Shown piece by piece: positions 20,401 to 27,917 of a stretch of DNA of 64,000 nt (the stretch's first letter is position 1; each line of letters starts with the position of its first letter). The stretch is from Paenibacillus sp. FSL R7-0273 (GTDB taxonomy: Bacteria > Bacillota > Bacilli > Paenibacillales > Paenibacillaceae), in NCBI RefSeq assembly GCF_000758625.1, contig NZ_CP009283.1, positions 3,793,501 to 3,857,500 on the forward strand, read 5' to 3'. The notes under the pieces are model-generated. The model was not told the DNA's origin. It made no database searches and saw only the letters and a program-made list of their open reading frames with translations. The position numbers and the translations under genes were made by a program.

Positions 20401-20793
20401 GCTCTCGGCCTCGAAGCCGAAGCCGGCTCCAATTTCGCAGATGTTAGTCAAGGCACCTACTATTATGAAGCGCTCGGGATTGCCAAGAAGCTGGGAATCA
20501 TTAATGGAACAGACGGCAACAGCTTTAATCCGAAAGGCGAAATCTCCAGGCAGGATATGATGGTCATTGCAGCCAGAGCGTTGAAAGCAGTGAACAAATT
20601 ATCCGCCAGCGGCAGTGCCGGGGAGTTGAGCAGCTTCACAGATGGAGCGAAGGTCGCGAAATACGCTGTTGACAGCGTGGCAGCTCTGATTAAGGAAGAG
20701 ATCGTCCAGGGAGACGGGAAATTCATCAACCCGGCCGGAACAGCCACCAGGGCTGAAGCCGCTGTATTGATCTACCGTATCCTCAAAAAGTAA
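14425..20793 (+). CDS. Giant secreted GH30-like glycanase with CBM-like, FN3 and SLH domains
   Basis: Cell-surface enzyme of 2122 residues. Domains in order: signal peptide (about 1-34, VQA cleavage); GH30-like barrel and side domain (about 40-690), with acid/base candidate Glu321 in INPFNEVD and nucleophile candidate Glu458 in LWQAEFMNQ; a region of unknown fold; a CBM4/9-like jelly roll (about 841-1070); a small beta-sandwich (about 1072-1150); a DUF1349/LamG-like domain (about 1151-1352); a second jelly roll (about 1445-1588, CBM22/CBM4-like); three fibronectin-III repeats (about 1589-1892); a Pro/Thr linker (about 1893-1942); and three SLH domains (about 1943-2122) that bind secondary wall polymer. 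The GH30 part is clearly diverged from the xylanase at 5182, so the substrate (xylan, galactan or other) is open. AAGGAGG precedes ATG 14425; a perfect cre site lies upstream. Confidence 0.88.
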   Translation: MRKKIWRKTLAVSMAGALALSVIVPVPFSNPVQAAAAAAAPAQVTADWYKTYQTMDGVGAAYAYTDSIHMLQLATAGHQDTVRHLLDLTFSEKEGTGHDIVRVIIGDNGGLTTTGATAASPGFNPLTGLLADVSKPGFDVEVNAIPMRGSAGQYGYKIEAENRYYDGNTDSVWPVEPEHAPGTLVPVQDFVWDYPSWNEPIGNDDGGPTNLLSAPGEAPVVIKNSPRTRKELFDVDQVWTMRQAMQYGVKQFYACTWTAPYWMSQSSTNTPSKIIRNDTATINGKTVKIYYQAYADYLVNYIRGMWEQWGIPITHINPFNEVDLAGGTASYVTELINGYIGPTLKKSMQPGGALYDIQNPDGKLIDFIPQLAAVDGTNLGASLSRGGEVFSQTDPDNALDKNPYLDVFTTHLYGTVGIGTDENKLYHTGDFSQNTLDYSRDGSKYPEYLTKYKLWQAEFMNQDTADGSAGAYTQRYGNQNINDAVRWSNLMTNMFNSNPGFNGFVWWSMWDSNGADGSDLIRFVTTNSQQEPGRISTLTGEYRLFKRFYGYGHFSRFMNPGDVRFDVTRNPAADINISGFKNPNTNDYSITVSNAKNDDSIQPLEFSLKDFPAGTNSVTVFRTSGSENMKKLATIPVTNGKFVIDIPSASIVTIVPSQGTFATYSGLDGERDIFSTLEAEVNDNGIPGDSTGNAGRANEAVTLAEGRYLTYKNLNFADGSANGGVVRRHLLYLTAQTKSARGGKLAAYVLPVGTAVSSEADVLSKGTRVAEITVPANDMYGMYQDMVDTGDLSAYGHKDLYIVAEPNGADGTITVDRFLFGANDSDWSIAANNWTVSIPGNLLQNGDFDTATSSNTEHWSTGRYHNGIFEPSVTGPALTADTIQSYSGLSRYLKNNATSKVAGSGKISDRIDAAGQYDGMWQDVTGKLSKGESYNFKGFFLSMTSRPESYDLAAEHPGDVEAALVYYDQNGNQLGISGINSRDMPEPYAAREAGDPAYWSNGKFTGRILEGGPLTLSSFQPVDVKVADWHETPNRPFTYDEPAGTAKVVLAVYAKDANILYADQLSLTPERVASYSIFIDGIQPSNFDAAKYEYTYTLSGNAIPEVKAVSSDPAEIISISQADSAQGTAVVRFIKGDNVKTYTISFSTSELISFANGLPAGWEIMNPADPQSALSFSAEGATIKTLKGDTEYPASHNMLQFPGTAEGNWTLTAKLIMDKPLNDSSMGENSQAGLGISRVSSGEFYRINARKVSANIKVNNSGKTGSTSFTNNTNQTNLSGVNYFLRIVKEGNVVQGYFSTNSGSSWTAMGSPSTYTPEFFKDARVQLYGTNTSASTDFQVTFTNVNLLKTSGETGGVSADQLAVEEAAALIGNRITVPDAAGDDAAALLAKAQEYLNNHKELKTLEVRAALTYQDEAFSLTLSKGSASVLISPLTIAEGVKAVRDFEDQTLQGFKPKGSAGVTLSSVKEANHTPGGAYALKVTGRTASSDGPSVHVKDMIKTGNAYKAAVWVKLFEPASAQLKLTALVNAATPYYISLSTRTVSTTGDWVKLEGIYRYLHDDVTLYVESPNSATASYYIDDFSFEETRPPAWGEGSKLEASDLTSTEVTLSWPAATDETGVTGYRIYTGAGSDPVTVNGDELTVSDAVYHYQLTGLLPNTLYPFKVEAGDADGNWSTDGPSVTVKTLPTSNTTPPVWQEGSTLEAFGITDTELTLTWSATATDESGISAYRITNGVDDKPFTVTDAVYTETVSGAVYHYQVKGLTPDTKYIFTVEAGDTGGNWSTGGPSVSAATLPSADTIPPSWPAGSKLQAAGVTTSGLTLTWNSAADDKAVTAYKIFRGAEEIAALPGTAHRYEVSGLSAGTGYEFSVQAGDAAGNWSTDGPSHSVTTLSNSGGPSGPEPTPIPTPTPTPIPVTGATPGTAPGTATPPPAATKTPASSSGFQDLDSKYSWATEAINELYAEGIIKGTSDTTFSPGINITRADFVVLLVRALGLEAEAGSNFADVSQGTYYYEALGIAKKLGIINGTDGNSFNPKGEISRQDMMVIAARALKAVNKLSASGSAGELSSFTDGAKVAKYAVDSVAALIKEEIVQGDGKFINPAGTATRAEAAVLIYRILKK
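19189..20100 (+). repeat. Three in-frame fibronectin-III repeats
   Basis: Three units of roughly 90-110 codons each begin with a PPxW..GS.L-A-like block (PPAWGEGSKLEAS, PPVWQEGSTLEAF, PPSWPAGSKLQAA) and end with an NWST-GPS block. They are diverged repeats inside one gene, not a mobile or CRISPR array. Confidence 0.85.
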
Positions 20794-20810
20794 GCAGTTG
20801 AAATACACAG

Positions 20811-20855
20811 CACAAGAAATCCCCTCACGGCGCTGGCCGGAGGGGATTTCCTGTG
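20811..20855. terminator. Bidirectional terminator-like hairpin
   Basis: CACAAGAAATCCCCTC (20811-20826) pairs with GAGGGGATTTCCTGTG (20840-20855), a 16-bp stem with one mismatch, between the convergent SLH-glycanase and AraC genes. There is no long T-run on either side. Confidence 0.7.
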
Positions 20856-20922
20856 TTGCTGATGTTTCAAGCTAATAGAATTCTTTTATCGGAGTTGATC
20901 TTCGTTTAATGCATAAATCATT

Positions 20923-21705
20923 TTAAGTTTCTTTGATAGGGCTGACACCTATATGCTTTTGAAAATTTTTAGGGGTGTGTCCGGTTATCCGCTTAAATTG
21001 CCTGCAAAAATGCTCTACATTCTGATATCCGCACCGGGAGGCAACCTCGCCGATACTCTGGGCATTGTGAATCAAATATTCCTTTGCCATACGGACCCGG
21101 CTGTTGATGACATCATCAATGCAGGAGATGCCGAAGGTTTTTTTGTAGATGCTTTGGAGATAGCCCGGACTGATCCGGAGAAATTCAGCCATCATGGAGA
21201 CCGTCCAGTATTCTCCGGGATTATTTTGGATGGCGGTACGCAATTTCAGCAGCTTGTAGTATTGGGGTGTAATATTATCCTGGAAGTAGGACTCCATAAG
21301 CTTGTTAAATAATGCCCTCAGCAGAAGATCGACAGAGGATTCCTTGCAGTCCAGACTGAAATTCTGCTCAATGATAAGCAGCTCCAGCAGCTTCCGGCAG
21401 TATTCCGGATTACTGAGGCCAAAGGGAACGCCGAACGGCAGCGGGGATTCCGTGATATAAGCTTCAGTTGCCTCGAAGCGGAGCCAGTCATTAACGAATT
21501 GACCGGTACTGGCCCGGTAATAGACCTTTTGCTGCGGACGATAAAGGATTGCGCTGTGGGCAGGGTATTCCTTAAGCACGCCGTTAACCCAGAACATTGC
21601 CGGTGTCCTGGTGATTACCAGTAGCCAATGATGGCCCTCCGGAACATCTATAACAAAATTACCCGGGTGCGAGGTGTCGCACTCAACAAAGTGAATATGG
21701 GCCAT
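20923..21705 (-). CDS. AraC-family transcriptional regulator
   Basis: Regulator of 260 residues: a cupin-like ligand half (about 10-140) and AraC DNA-binding domain (about 160-255, with ISPGYLQSIYKKTFG and CGYQNVEHFCRQFKRITG). AGGGGAGGTG precedes ATG 21705. It starts 15 bp after the GH8 gene on the same strand, so the two are one operon. It probably controls GH8 and the divergent GH43 operon (inference). Confidence 0.9.
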   Translation of the reverse strand: MAHIHFVECDTSHPGNFVIDVPEGHHWLLVITRTPAMFWVNGVLKEYPAHSAILYRPQQKVYYRASTGQFVNDWLRFEATEAYITESPLPFGVPFGLSNPEYCRKLLELLIIEQNFSLDCKESSVDLLLRALFNKLMESYFQDNITPQYYKLLKLRTAIQNNPGEYWTVSMMAEFLRISPGYLQSIYKKTFGISCIDDVINSRVRMAKEYLIHNAQSIGEVASRCGYQNVEHFCRQFKRITGHTPKNFQKHIGVSPIKET

Positions 21706-21720
21706 CTTGACACCTCCCCT

Positions 21721-22866
21721 TTACAGATAGATGCGATAGTGTCCGCTAAGAGCCAGCAGGCTGAAAAAGTACAGGCAATTGTCGTAATACCGGCGGTCCC
21801 CGGTGCGCAGCGGTGTATCCCAGAATAGTTTAACAAAGTATTCTGCATCAGACCCGTCGGCAGCGAGTGAAGCCATAGCCAGTGTTGCCAGCAGGCCGAC
21901 CGGATGCAGGGACTTCTCCTCAAAAGGCTGCCCGTCTATGGTGTAGCGGCGGTAATCGGCAACCTCGATGTCCCGGAAGAAGGCCTGAATCCGGTTGGAT
22001 TGCTCCACCTGCCAAGGATCACAGCGGTACCATTCATAGTCCAGCCCGATATTCGCCGCCACCCGGTAAGCATCACTGAAGAAATGGCGGAAGTCCCCGT
22101 GCGGCTGAGGCTCAGCCGGAGTTCCGTCGAAGTTGGCGTATTCGGGTGACAGCCCCGTTTCAGGATGACATGCCCTGTGCAGATAAGCTCTGCTGGTGGC
22201 TGCAGCTTCTTTCCAGAAAGCCCGGTCCTGTTCATCCGCTTGCAGGGCAAACAAGTCATAGAAATGCGGCAGATGATAAGAAGGATCGCTAAACGGGGTT
22301 TCCGGAACAAATTTAATCAGCCGGGTTGCCGGATCCCACATCGGGTCGCCTTCACCGTCTTCTCCTTTATGAATACAAGCCCGCAGTATGATTCTGGCCT
22401 GCTCGGAATAGTTGAACGGCTCGGCACCGTCACCCCAGCGGTTAGAAGCAAAGAACAGGGCCATTGCAAAAAACTCTTCTCCGTCCGGCGCCGGGCCTGG
22501 TGACAGCCGGGTTCCGTCCAGTTTGCAGTGCCAGGCGAAATAGTCCTTGTAACGGCCTTCCGTATGCTGCATGTGAACCTTGGCAAATTTCCAGAGCCGG
22601 TCGAATTCCTTTTTTTTATTCATCTGGACAGCCATCATCATTCCGTAAGACATGCCCTCTGTACGCACATCCGTATTGCCTGTATCTACGATGTAGCCCT
22701 TGTCTTCGCCCATAGTATGGTAGAAGCGGACATCACCGGCTCCGTAAAACAGCTCGTTCCAGGTATCCTCCAGCCTTTTACGGATGAGCTCTTCCGGTAC
22801 TCCTATCTCTCTAAACAAGCTTCTGTATTCTCCGGTATAAAAGGAGCCTTCATTAAGATTTTTCAT
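21721..22866 (-). CDS. GH8 reducing-end xylose-releasing exo-oligoxylanase (Rex)
   Basis: Cytoplasmic GH8 enzyme of 381 residues, with no signal peptide. Rex enzymes release xylose from the reducing end of xylo-oligosaccharides (family knowledge). The family catalytic residues are visible: Glu70 in RTEGMSYGMM (general acid), Asp128 in APDGEEFFAMAL and Asp265 in HFFSDAYR (base). Glu70 and Asp128 stand at the same numbers as I recall for the Bacillus halodurans Rex, so the length and start fit the family. GGGGGAT precedes ATG 22866. It is divergent from the GH43 operon and shares a cre site with it; it would complete intracellular breakdown of imported oligosaccharides. Confidence 0.9.
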   Translation of the reverse strand: MKNLNEGSFYTGEYRSLFREIGVPEELIRKRLEDTWNELFYGAGDVRFYHTMGEDKGYIVDTGNTDVRTEGMSYGMMMAVQMNKKKEFDRLWKFAKVHMQHTEGRYKDYFAWHCKLDGTRLSPGPAPDGEEFFAMALFFASNRWGDGAEPFNYSEQARIILRACIHKGEDGEGDPMWDPATRLIKFVPETPFSDPSYHLPHFYDLFALQADEQDRAFWKEAAATSRAYLHRACHPETGLSPEYANFDGTPAEPQPHGDFRHFFSDAYRVAANIGLDYEWYRCDPWQVEQSNRIQAFFRDIEVADYRRYTIDGQPFEEKSLHPVGLLATLAMASLAADGSDAEYFVKLFWDTPLRTGDRRYYDNCLYFFSLLALSGHYRIYL

Positions 22867-22924
22867 AACAATCCCCCGTCAGCTATTATTTTCAAAAAGT
22901 ATAACATAAGCCACGGTGAAGAAA

Positions 22925-22938
22925 TTAAAGCGTTTTCT
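22925..22938 (+). promoter_or_regulatory. cre-like site between GH8 and the GH43 operon
   Basis: TTAAAGCGTTTTCT matches the CcpA core TGNAARCGNWWWCA at 12 of 14 positions, including the central AAAGCG and T-rich half. It lies in the 207-bp divergent region and could repress both operons. Confidence 0.55.
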
Positions 22939-23009
22939 TTAAAAAGTATAGGAGTTATTGTGCACCAGCAGATTGTGAGGATAGATCAATTCTGAGTGTT
23001 TATCTGTCA

Positions 23010-23039
23010 TGGACTTCGCTAAAAAGGTCTGACTATAAT
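23010..23039 (+). promoter_or_regulatory. Probable promoter of the GH43 operon
   Basis: TGGACT (23010-23015), 18 nt, then TATAAT (23034-23039). Transcription would start near 23046, downstream of an in-frame ATG at 23044; this supports the start at 23074 for the first gene. Confidence 0.5.
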
Positions 23040-23073
23040 CGATATGAATCATTCACGAAATGGAGCAGATAAA

Positions 23074-24513
23074 ATGGAAAATCTATTGAAGCAAGCCACC
23101 GGAAAGCTACCTCCTGCCGGTAATCCGCTGGTTGCGCACCGTTATGGTGCTGACCCTTATGCCCTTGTATTCGGTGACCGTGTCTATCTGTATATGACCA
23201 ATGACGCACTGGAATATGATGAGAACGGCGTGATAAAAGAAAATACTTACAGCAGCATCAATAAAATTGCGGTGATTTCTTCAGCTGACCTGGTCAACTG
23301 GACCGATCACGGCGAAATTGCGGTTGCCGGACCGAATGGTGCAGCTAAGTGGGCAACCCAGTCCTGGGCGCCGGCGGCAGCGCATAAGGTGATCGGCGGT
23401 AAGGATACCTTTTTCCTGTATTTCGCTAATAATGCCAGCGGTATCGGTGTTCTCTCAAGTGACAGTCCCGTCGGTCCCTGGATTGACCCTATCGGGGAAG
23501 CGCTCATTTTGCGTTCTACTCCCGGGGTTGAGGAGGTAACCTGGCTGTTCGATCCGGCTGTTCTGGTCGATGATGACGGTAACGGTTACATTTATTTCGG
23601 AGGCGGGGTGCCGGAGGGAGAATACGCAGAGCCCGGAACTGCCCGGATGATGAGGCTTGGTGATGACATGATCAGCGTTACCGGTACGGCAGAGGTTATA
23701 GCTGCGCCGTTCATGTTCGAAGATGCCGGTATCCATAAACGGGATGGCCTCTATTATTTCACCTATTGCTCCAACTTTTATGACGGGGAACGCCCGGAAG
23801 GCAGCCCTCCTGCGGGAGAGATTGCATATATGACGGGCAGCACACCGATGGGGCCCTGGACCTATCAGGGTACGATGCTGCGAAATCCGGGGCATTTCTT
23901 CGGAGTATCCGGGAATAACCACCATGCGATTTTCCAGTTTCACGGAGAGTGGTATATCGCCTATCATGCACAAACCTTGTCCAAGGCACAGGGAATAGCC
24001 AATGGCTACCGTTCAACGCACCTCAACCGCCTGTTCCATGAGAAGGATGGCTCCATTCCTCATGTTGAAGCGGATTATTCCGGTGTGCAGCAGATCAGCC
24101 GCTTCAATCCGTATCAAAATGTCCAGGCTGTAACGTTAGGGTGGAGTGCAGGGATTAAGACAGAACGAAAGCCGGGCTCGCAGGATCAGATAGTCACAGA
24201 TATTCATAACGGCGACTGGATCGGATTGTCCGGTGTTGAATTTGGAGATGTCCCTGCAGCAGCATTCCTTGCAACTGTCATATGTCTCGGGGGCGGATCA
24301 ATTAAACTGCATCTGGATCATCCGGCCGGCCCGCTCATAGGGGTACTGACGGTTCCGGCCTCTAACGAATCTGAGCTGCAAAGTCAGTGGAGGACAGAGG
24401 TCAGCGGAGCAGAAGGGGTCCATGATCTCTATCTGGTGTTTACAGGCCCAGAGGAGGCTAAACTGTTCGAGCTTGTATCCTGGCAATTTTCTAACCGGAT
24501 CCATACATCCTAA
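23074..24513 (+). CDS. GH43 arabinoxylan arabinofuranohydrolase, XynD-like, intracellular
   Basis: Removes arabinofuranosyl side chains from arabinoxylan fragments (closest remembered relatives: XynD-type AXH enzymes, GH43 subfamily 29). The five-bladed propeller (about 15-345) has base Asp27 in RYGADPYAL, Asp160 in LFDPAVLVDDDG and acid Glu216 in MFEDAGIHKRDG. The C-terminal portion (about 355-479) is consistent with a CBM6-like beta-sandwich. No signal peptide is present, unlike secreted XynD, so it acts on imported oligosaccharides. Start ATG 23074 has GGAGC 8 nt upstream; the in-frame ATG at 23044 has no ribosome site and lies at the predicted transcription start. The next gene begins 13 bp downstream. 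Confidence 0.88.
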   Translation: MENLLKQATGKLPPAGNPLVAHRYGADPYALVFGDRVYLYMTNDALEYDENGVIKENTYSSINKIAVISSADLVNWTDHGEIAVAGPNGAAKWATQSWAPAAAHKVIGGKDTFFLYFANNASGIGVLSSDSPVGPWIDPIGEALILRSTPGVEEVTWLFDPAVLVDDDGNGYIYFGGGVPEGEYAEPGTARMMRLGDDMISVTGTAEVIAAPFMFEDAGIHKRDGLYYFTYCSNFYDGERPEGSPPAGEIAYMTGSTPMGPWTYQGTMLRNPGHFFGVSGNNHHAIFQFHGEWYIAYHAQTLSKAQGIANGYRSTHLNRLFHEKDGSIPHVEADYSGVQQISRFNPYQNVQAVTLGWSAGIKTERKPGSQDQIVTDIHNGDWIGLSGVEFGDVPAAAFLATVICLGGGSIKLHLDHPAGPLIGVLTVPASNESELQSQWRTEVSGAEGVHDLYLVFTGPEEAKLFELVSWQFSNRIHTS

Positions 24514-24526
24514 GGAGGGCCTCTAA

Positions 24527-26047
24527 GTGAATACCGCTATCATAACCAATCCTGTAATGTGGGCAGACGTGCCGGATGTGGATGTTATACGCGTTGGACC
24601 AGTATTTTATATGGTCAGCACCAGCATGCATTCCATGCCGGGCTGCCCGATTATGAAGTCGGTCAATCTCAGAGATTGGGAAATTGTAAATTATGTGTAT
24701 GACACCTTTGAAGACAACGAGGCACACCGGCTGCAGGACGGGAAAGGGATTTATGGCCGGGGCTCCTGGGCAGCCTCTCTCAAGTATAAAGACGGGATAT
24801 TCTATGTTTGCTTCTCATCCAACGATATGAACCAGCTCTATGTGTACAGAACGGAAGACATTGAGCATGGAATCTGGGAGCGTTCGGTTATACCCGGGCT
24901 TTACCATGATCCCGCCCTGCTGCTGGATGACGACGGCCGCAATTATGTCCTTTACGGCAATGGCGATATCCGGATCAGGGAGCTGACGGAGGACCTTGCC
25001 GCCGTGAAGCCGGGCGGGGCTGATCAGCTGCTGCTTGAGGGCGAACGGACAGGCATGGGGCTGCGGATTGAAGGCTGTCATGCCTACAAGCTGAACGGTT
25101 ACTACTATTTATTCTTTATTGAATGGCCGCAAACCGGAAATAAACGCAGACGTCAGGTATGCTACCGTTCCCGCGAGCTTTTTGGTCCCTACGAGCTTAA
25201 GATCATTCTGGATGATGACCTGGGCTACCACAATAAAGGGGTGGTCCAGGGCGGTATCGTCGATACTCCGGATAACGGCTGGTATGCCGTATTGTTCCAG
25301 GATCATGATGCTGTCGGGCGAATCCCCTGTGTGCTGCCTGTGAGCTGGGATAAGGACTGGCCGGTTATCGGGGTTAACGGCAAGGTTCCCCGCCAATTTG
25401 AGACCGGGCTGCCAGCTGCGGAATCCAAGCCGCTGGTCATCAGCGATGAATTCGATTACGAAACGGATAAGCTGGCCCTGAACTGGCAGTGGAATCACAA
25501 TCCTGACAACAGCCTATGGTCTGTTACAGAGCGGCCAAGCTTTCTGCGCCTTCGTACCGGTCAACCGGCAGACAGTATTTTAACGGCGCGCAATACATTA
25601 ACACAACGGACGGAAGGTCCGGCTTGCAGTGCGGACACGGTTGTAGAGCTTTCAGGCATGCAGCCGGGTGACCGGGCAGGGATGACAGCGCTGCAGAATG
25701 AATTCGGCGTTATACGGATCACAGCTGCGGAGCAGGGACAGTACACTATCGACATGTGCGTCAACGGCGGCGACGGCCTCGAAAAACAGCTGGAAAGCGT
25801 TGAATTGACGGGTAAGCACGTTTATCTCAAAATTGAATTCAATTTCGAGGACAGCATTGACGAGGCAGCCTTCTTCTATTCAAAAGACGGGATAGCATGG
25901 ACCCAAATTGGCCGCACCCTGCATATGAAGTACACACTGGATCATTTTATGGGCTACAGAATCGGGCTTTTTAATTATGCGACCCGGCAGTCTGGCGGTT
26001 ATGCGGATTTCGGTTATTTTCACTATAGAAGGAGCGTTGTTTGCTAA
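24527..26047 (+). CDS. GH43 beta-xylosidase / arabinofuranosidase (subfamily 12-like)
   Basis: Cytoplasmic glycosidase of 506 residues. The N-terminal propeller begins NPVMWADVPDVDVIRVG (base Asp17 by alignment with the PDPD motif), with YHDPALLLDDDG for the pKa-modulating Asp and IEGCHAYKLNGYYYL for the acid Glu. The C-terminal part (about 305-500) is the XynB-like beta-sandwich typical of two-domain GH43 xylosidases. The start is GTG 24527, 7 nt after TAAGGAGGG. It overlaps the start of the next gene by a few bases, so translation is coupled. Xylosidase or arabinofuranosidase activity cannot be separated from motifs alone. Confidence 0.88.
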   Translation: MNTAIITNPVMWADVPDVDVIRVGPVFYMVSTSMHSMPGCPIMKSVNLRDWEIVNYVYDTFEDNEAHRLQDGKGIYGRGSWAASLKYKDGIFYVCFSSNDMNQLYVYRTEDIEHGIWERSVIPGLYHDPALLLDDDGRNYVLYGNGDIRIRELTEDLAAVKPGGADQLLLEGERTGMGLRIEGCHAYKLNGYYYLFFIEWPQTGNKRRRQVCYRSRELFGPYELKIILDDDLGYHNKGVVQGGIVDTPDNGWYAVLFQDHDAVGRIPCVLPVSWDKDWPVIGVNGKVPRQFETGLPAAESKPLVISDEFDYETDKLALNWQWNHNPDNSLWSVTERPSFLRLRTGQPADSILTARNTLTQRTEGPACSADTVVELSGMQPGDRAGMTALQNEFGVIRITAAEQGQYTIDMCVNGGDGLEKQLESVELTGKHVYLKIEFNFEDSIDEAAFFYSKDGIAWTQIGRTLHMKYTLDHFMGYRIGLFNYATRQSGGYADFGYFHYRRSVVC

Positions 26048-27861
26048 TGAAACCACTACACAATGATGCTCGACATTCTATCCTGTGCTACACCCGCTTA
26101 CCGCAGGAAGAGATGGTGTATGCGCCGAAGCTGGCGCACAGCATGCATCTGGCCTGCAGCAGCGCCGGGCTCCCCTATCAGGCCTTAAACCATAATTCGG
26201 GTGTTTTATTCGCCAGGGCTACTGAGAATGAGAATGGTACATTAAACGCTAAGAGCCTCAAGAATCCTTATCTTTTCCATACCTTAGAAGGGAATTTCGG
26301 GGTAATTGCGGTACGGACAGAGGCAGACGGCGAACCTGATGCAGAGAGTAAAGGGAAAGTGCTCATATTCGCTTCCGCCGATTTACTGCAATACAGGGAG
26401 GTTGGACTGCTGGAGCTTAAGGCGGATACATTTGTAAGCGATGTTTCCTGCGAATATTATGCTGACCGGGACGGTTATCTGATCCGCTGGACCGACGGGC
26501 TGGGGAACGGCTATCAGAATGAGATAGCGGATATTATGAGCCTGGAGGGAATTTCGGGCCCCGAAGCAGCCCTGCCTTTTAGATTGGTAACTGCTTCTGC
26601 CGACATCGAAGGGATCTTGCCGCGGAACAGCATTACAGTCTCCAGAGAAATAGCGAACAGGCTGTTCAGCAAGCTCACTGTTCCAGCCAACATTGCCATT
26701 GAAATCCCGGAACGCATCTCAGCGGCTAAGCTGGAGGATTTACAGTCCCTCAGGGCCACAGCGCTCTACAGTGACGGTACCCGAGCCCTCAAACGAGTGG
26801 ATTGGAATACAGAAGAAATCGATTGGAACAAGGCGGGAACCTATACTGTTTTGGGTGAAGTCCATCAGGAGCATTACTCTTTTCCTCTTATATCTGAGCG
26901 TGCGGACCCCTGTATTGCCAAATGGAAGGACAAGTATTACTTCATTGCTACCAACGACGCAGACCAGAATCATACGTTATATATCCGGCAAGCCGATACC
27001 ATCCCCGGGCTGGTACATGCCGAAGAGTCCCTGATTCTGGATTCAGATACCTATGAGCATATCGGAGCACTGCTGTGGGCGCCGGAGCTGCATAGCATTG
27101 GCGATGAGCTGTACCTCTTTCATGCGGCTACTCCGGGAGAGTTCCTGCACGAAGAAGCGCATGTCATGAAGCTGCGGGCAGGCGGAGACCCGATGAGCGC
27201 TGCTGACTGGTCGAGGCCTGAGCGTGTAGTGAAGAAGGACGGTACCTTTTTGTGCGAAGCAGGTTCAACCATTTCCCTTGATATGACTCTGATCCATTGG
27301 AACGGGGCCTATTACGCTGCATGGTCGGAGCGCCAGTTCGTTCCGGTCGATCTCGGTGCCTGGATCTACATCGCTGAAATTGACCCGCAGGAGCCATGGA
27401 AGCTGACCAGTGATCCGGTGCTTTTGACAAAGCCTAATTACGGCTGGGCCAACAATCATACCTTTGTGGATGAAGGGCCTTTTGCCATCTATACGGAGGA
27501 CAAGCTGTATCTGACCTATTCCAGTGCAGCGGTCGATGCAACCTATGTTGTGGGTCTGCTGACTGCCGAAAAGGATAGTGATCTGCTGGACAGCAGCAGC
27601 TGGTCGAAAGGCAACTATCCGCTGCTAACCTCAAGAAGCGTGCCTGGGGAGTATGGTCCGGGACATACCTCCTATGTCACAGATGAGGATGGGCTGCTCT
27701 GGAATGCCTATCACGCAAGACCGGGTATTGACGGGCCAAGAAGCTCAGGCCTGCGCCGTGTGCATTTTGACATTGATGGCGTTCCGGTTCTGGATTTAAC
27801 AGAGGATAAGGATCTGAACCCTGCGTTAAAAAAGGTGCGCGTAGAAGTGACTGTGGGCTGA
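26041..27861 (+). CDS. GH43-like enzyme with N-terminal half-propeller and Ig-like domain
   Basis: The 606-residue protein has an N-terminal GH43-like segment without recognisable catalytic residues (about 1-205), a bacterial Ig-like linker (about 225-285, SDGTRALKRVDWN) and a C-terminal GH43 propeller (about 285-600) beginning ERADPCIAKWKDKYY, with ISLDMTLIHWNG and VDEGPFAIYTEDKLY as candidate catalytic motifs. No signal peptide. The start is TTG 26041, 6 nt after AAGGAG, or ATG 26047, which overlaps the previous stop (TAATG). It is a paralogue of the next gene. Likely acts on arabino- or xylo-oligosaccharides; activity unknown. Confidence 0.85.
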   Translation: MLMKPLHNDARHSILCYTRLPQEEMVYAPKLAHSMHLACSSAGLPYQALNHNSGVLFARATENENGTLNAKSLKNPYLFHTLEGNFGVIAVRTEADGEPDAESKGKVLIFASADLLQYREVGLLELKADTFVSDVSCEYYADRDGYLIRWTDGLGNGYQNEIADIMSLEGISGPEAALPFRLVTASADIEGILPRNSITVSREIANRLFSKLTVPANIAIEIPERISAAKLEDLQSLRATALYSDGTRALKRVDWNTEEIDWNKAGTYTVLGEVHQEHYSFPLISERADPCIAKWKDKYYFIATNDADQNHTLYIRQADTIPGLVHAEESLILDSDTYEHIGALLWAPELHSIGDELYLFHAATPGEFLHEEAHVMKLRAGGDPMSAADWSRPERVVKKDGTFLCEAGSTISLDMTLIHWNGAYYAAWSERQFVPVDLGAWIYIAEIDPQEPWKLTSDPVLLTKPNYGWANNHTFVDEGPFAIYTEDKLYLTYSSAAVDATYVVGLLTAEKDSDLLDSSSWSKGNYPLLTSRSVPGEYGPGHTSYVTDEDGLLWNAYHARPGIDGPRSSGLRRVHFDIDGVPVLDLTEDKDLNPALKKVRVEVTVG

Positions 27862-27917
27862 CAGCAGACCTTCCAGGCTCACAATTCCACAATCTCTGAA
27901 CAGAAATAAGATAGAGG

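Noticed and set aside
23044..23073. Longer start for the XynD-like GH43 at ATG 23044
   Set aside because: No ribosome site, and it coincides with the predicted transcription start; ATG 23074 has GGAGC at good spacing.
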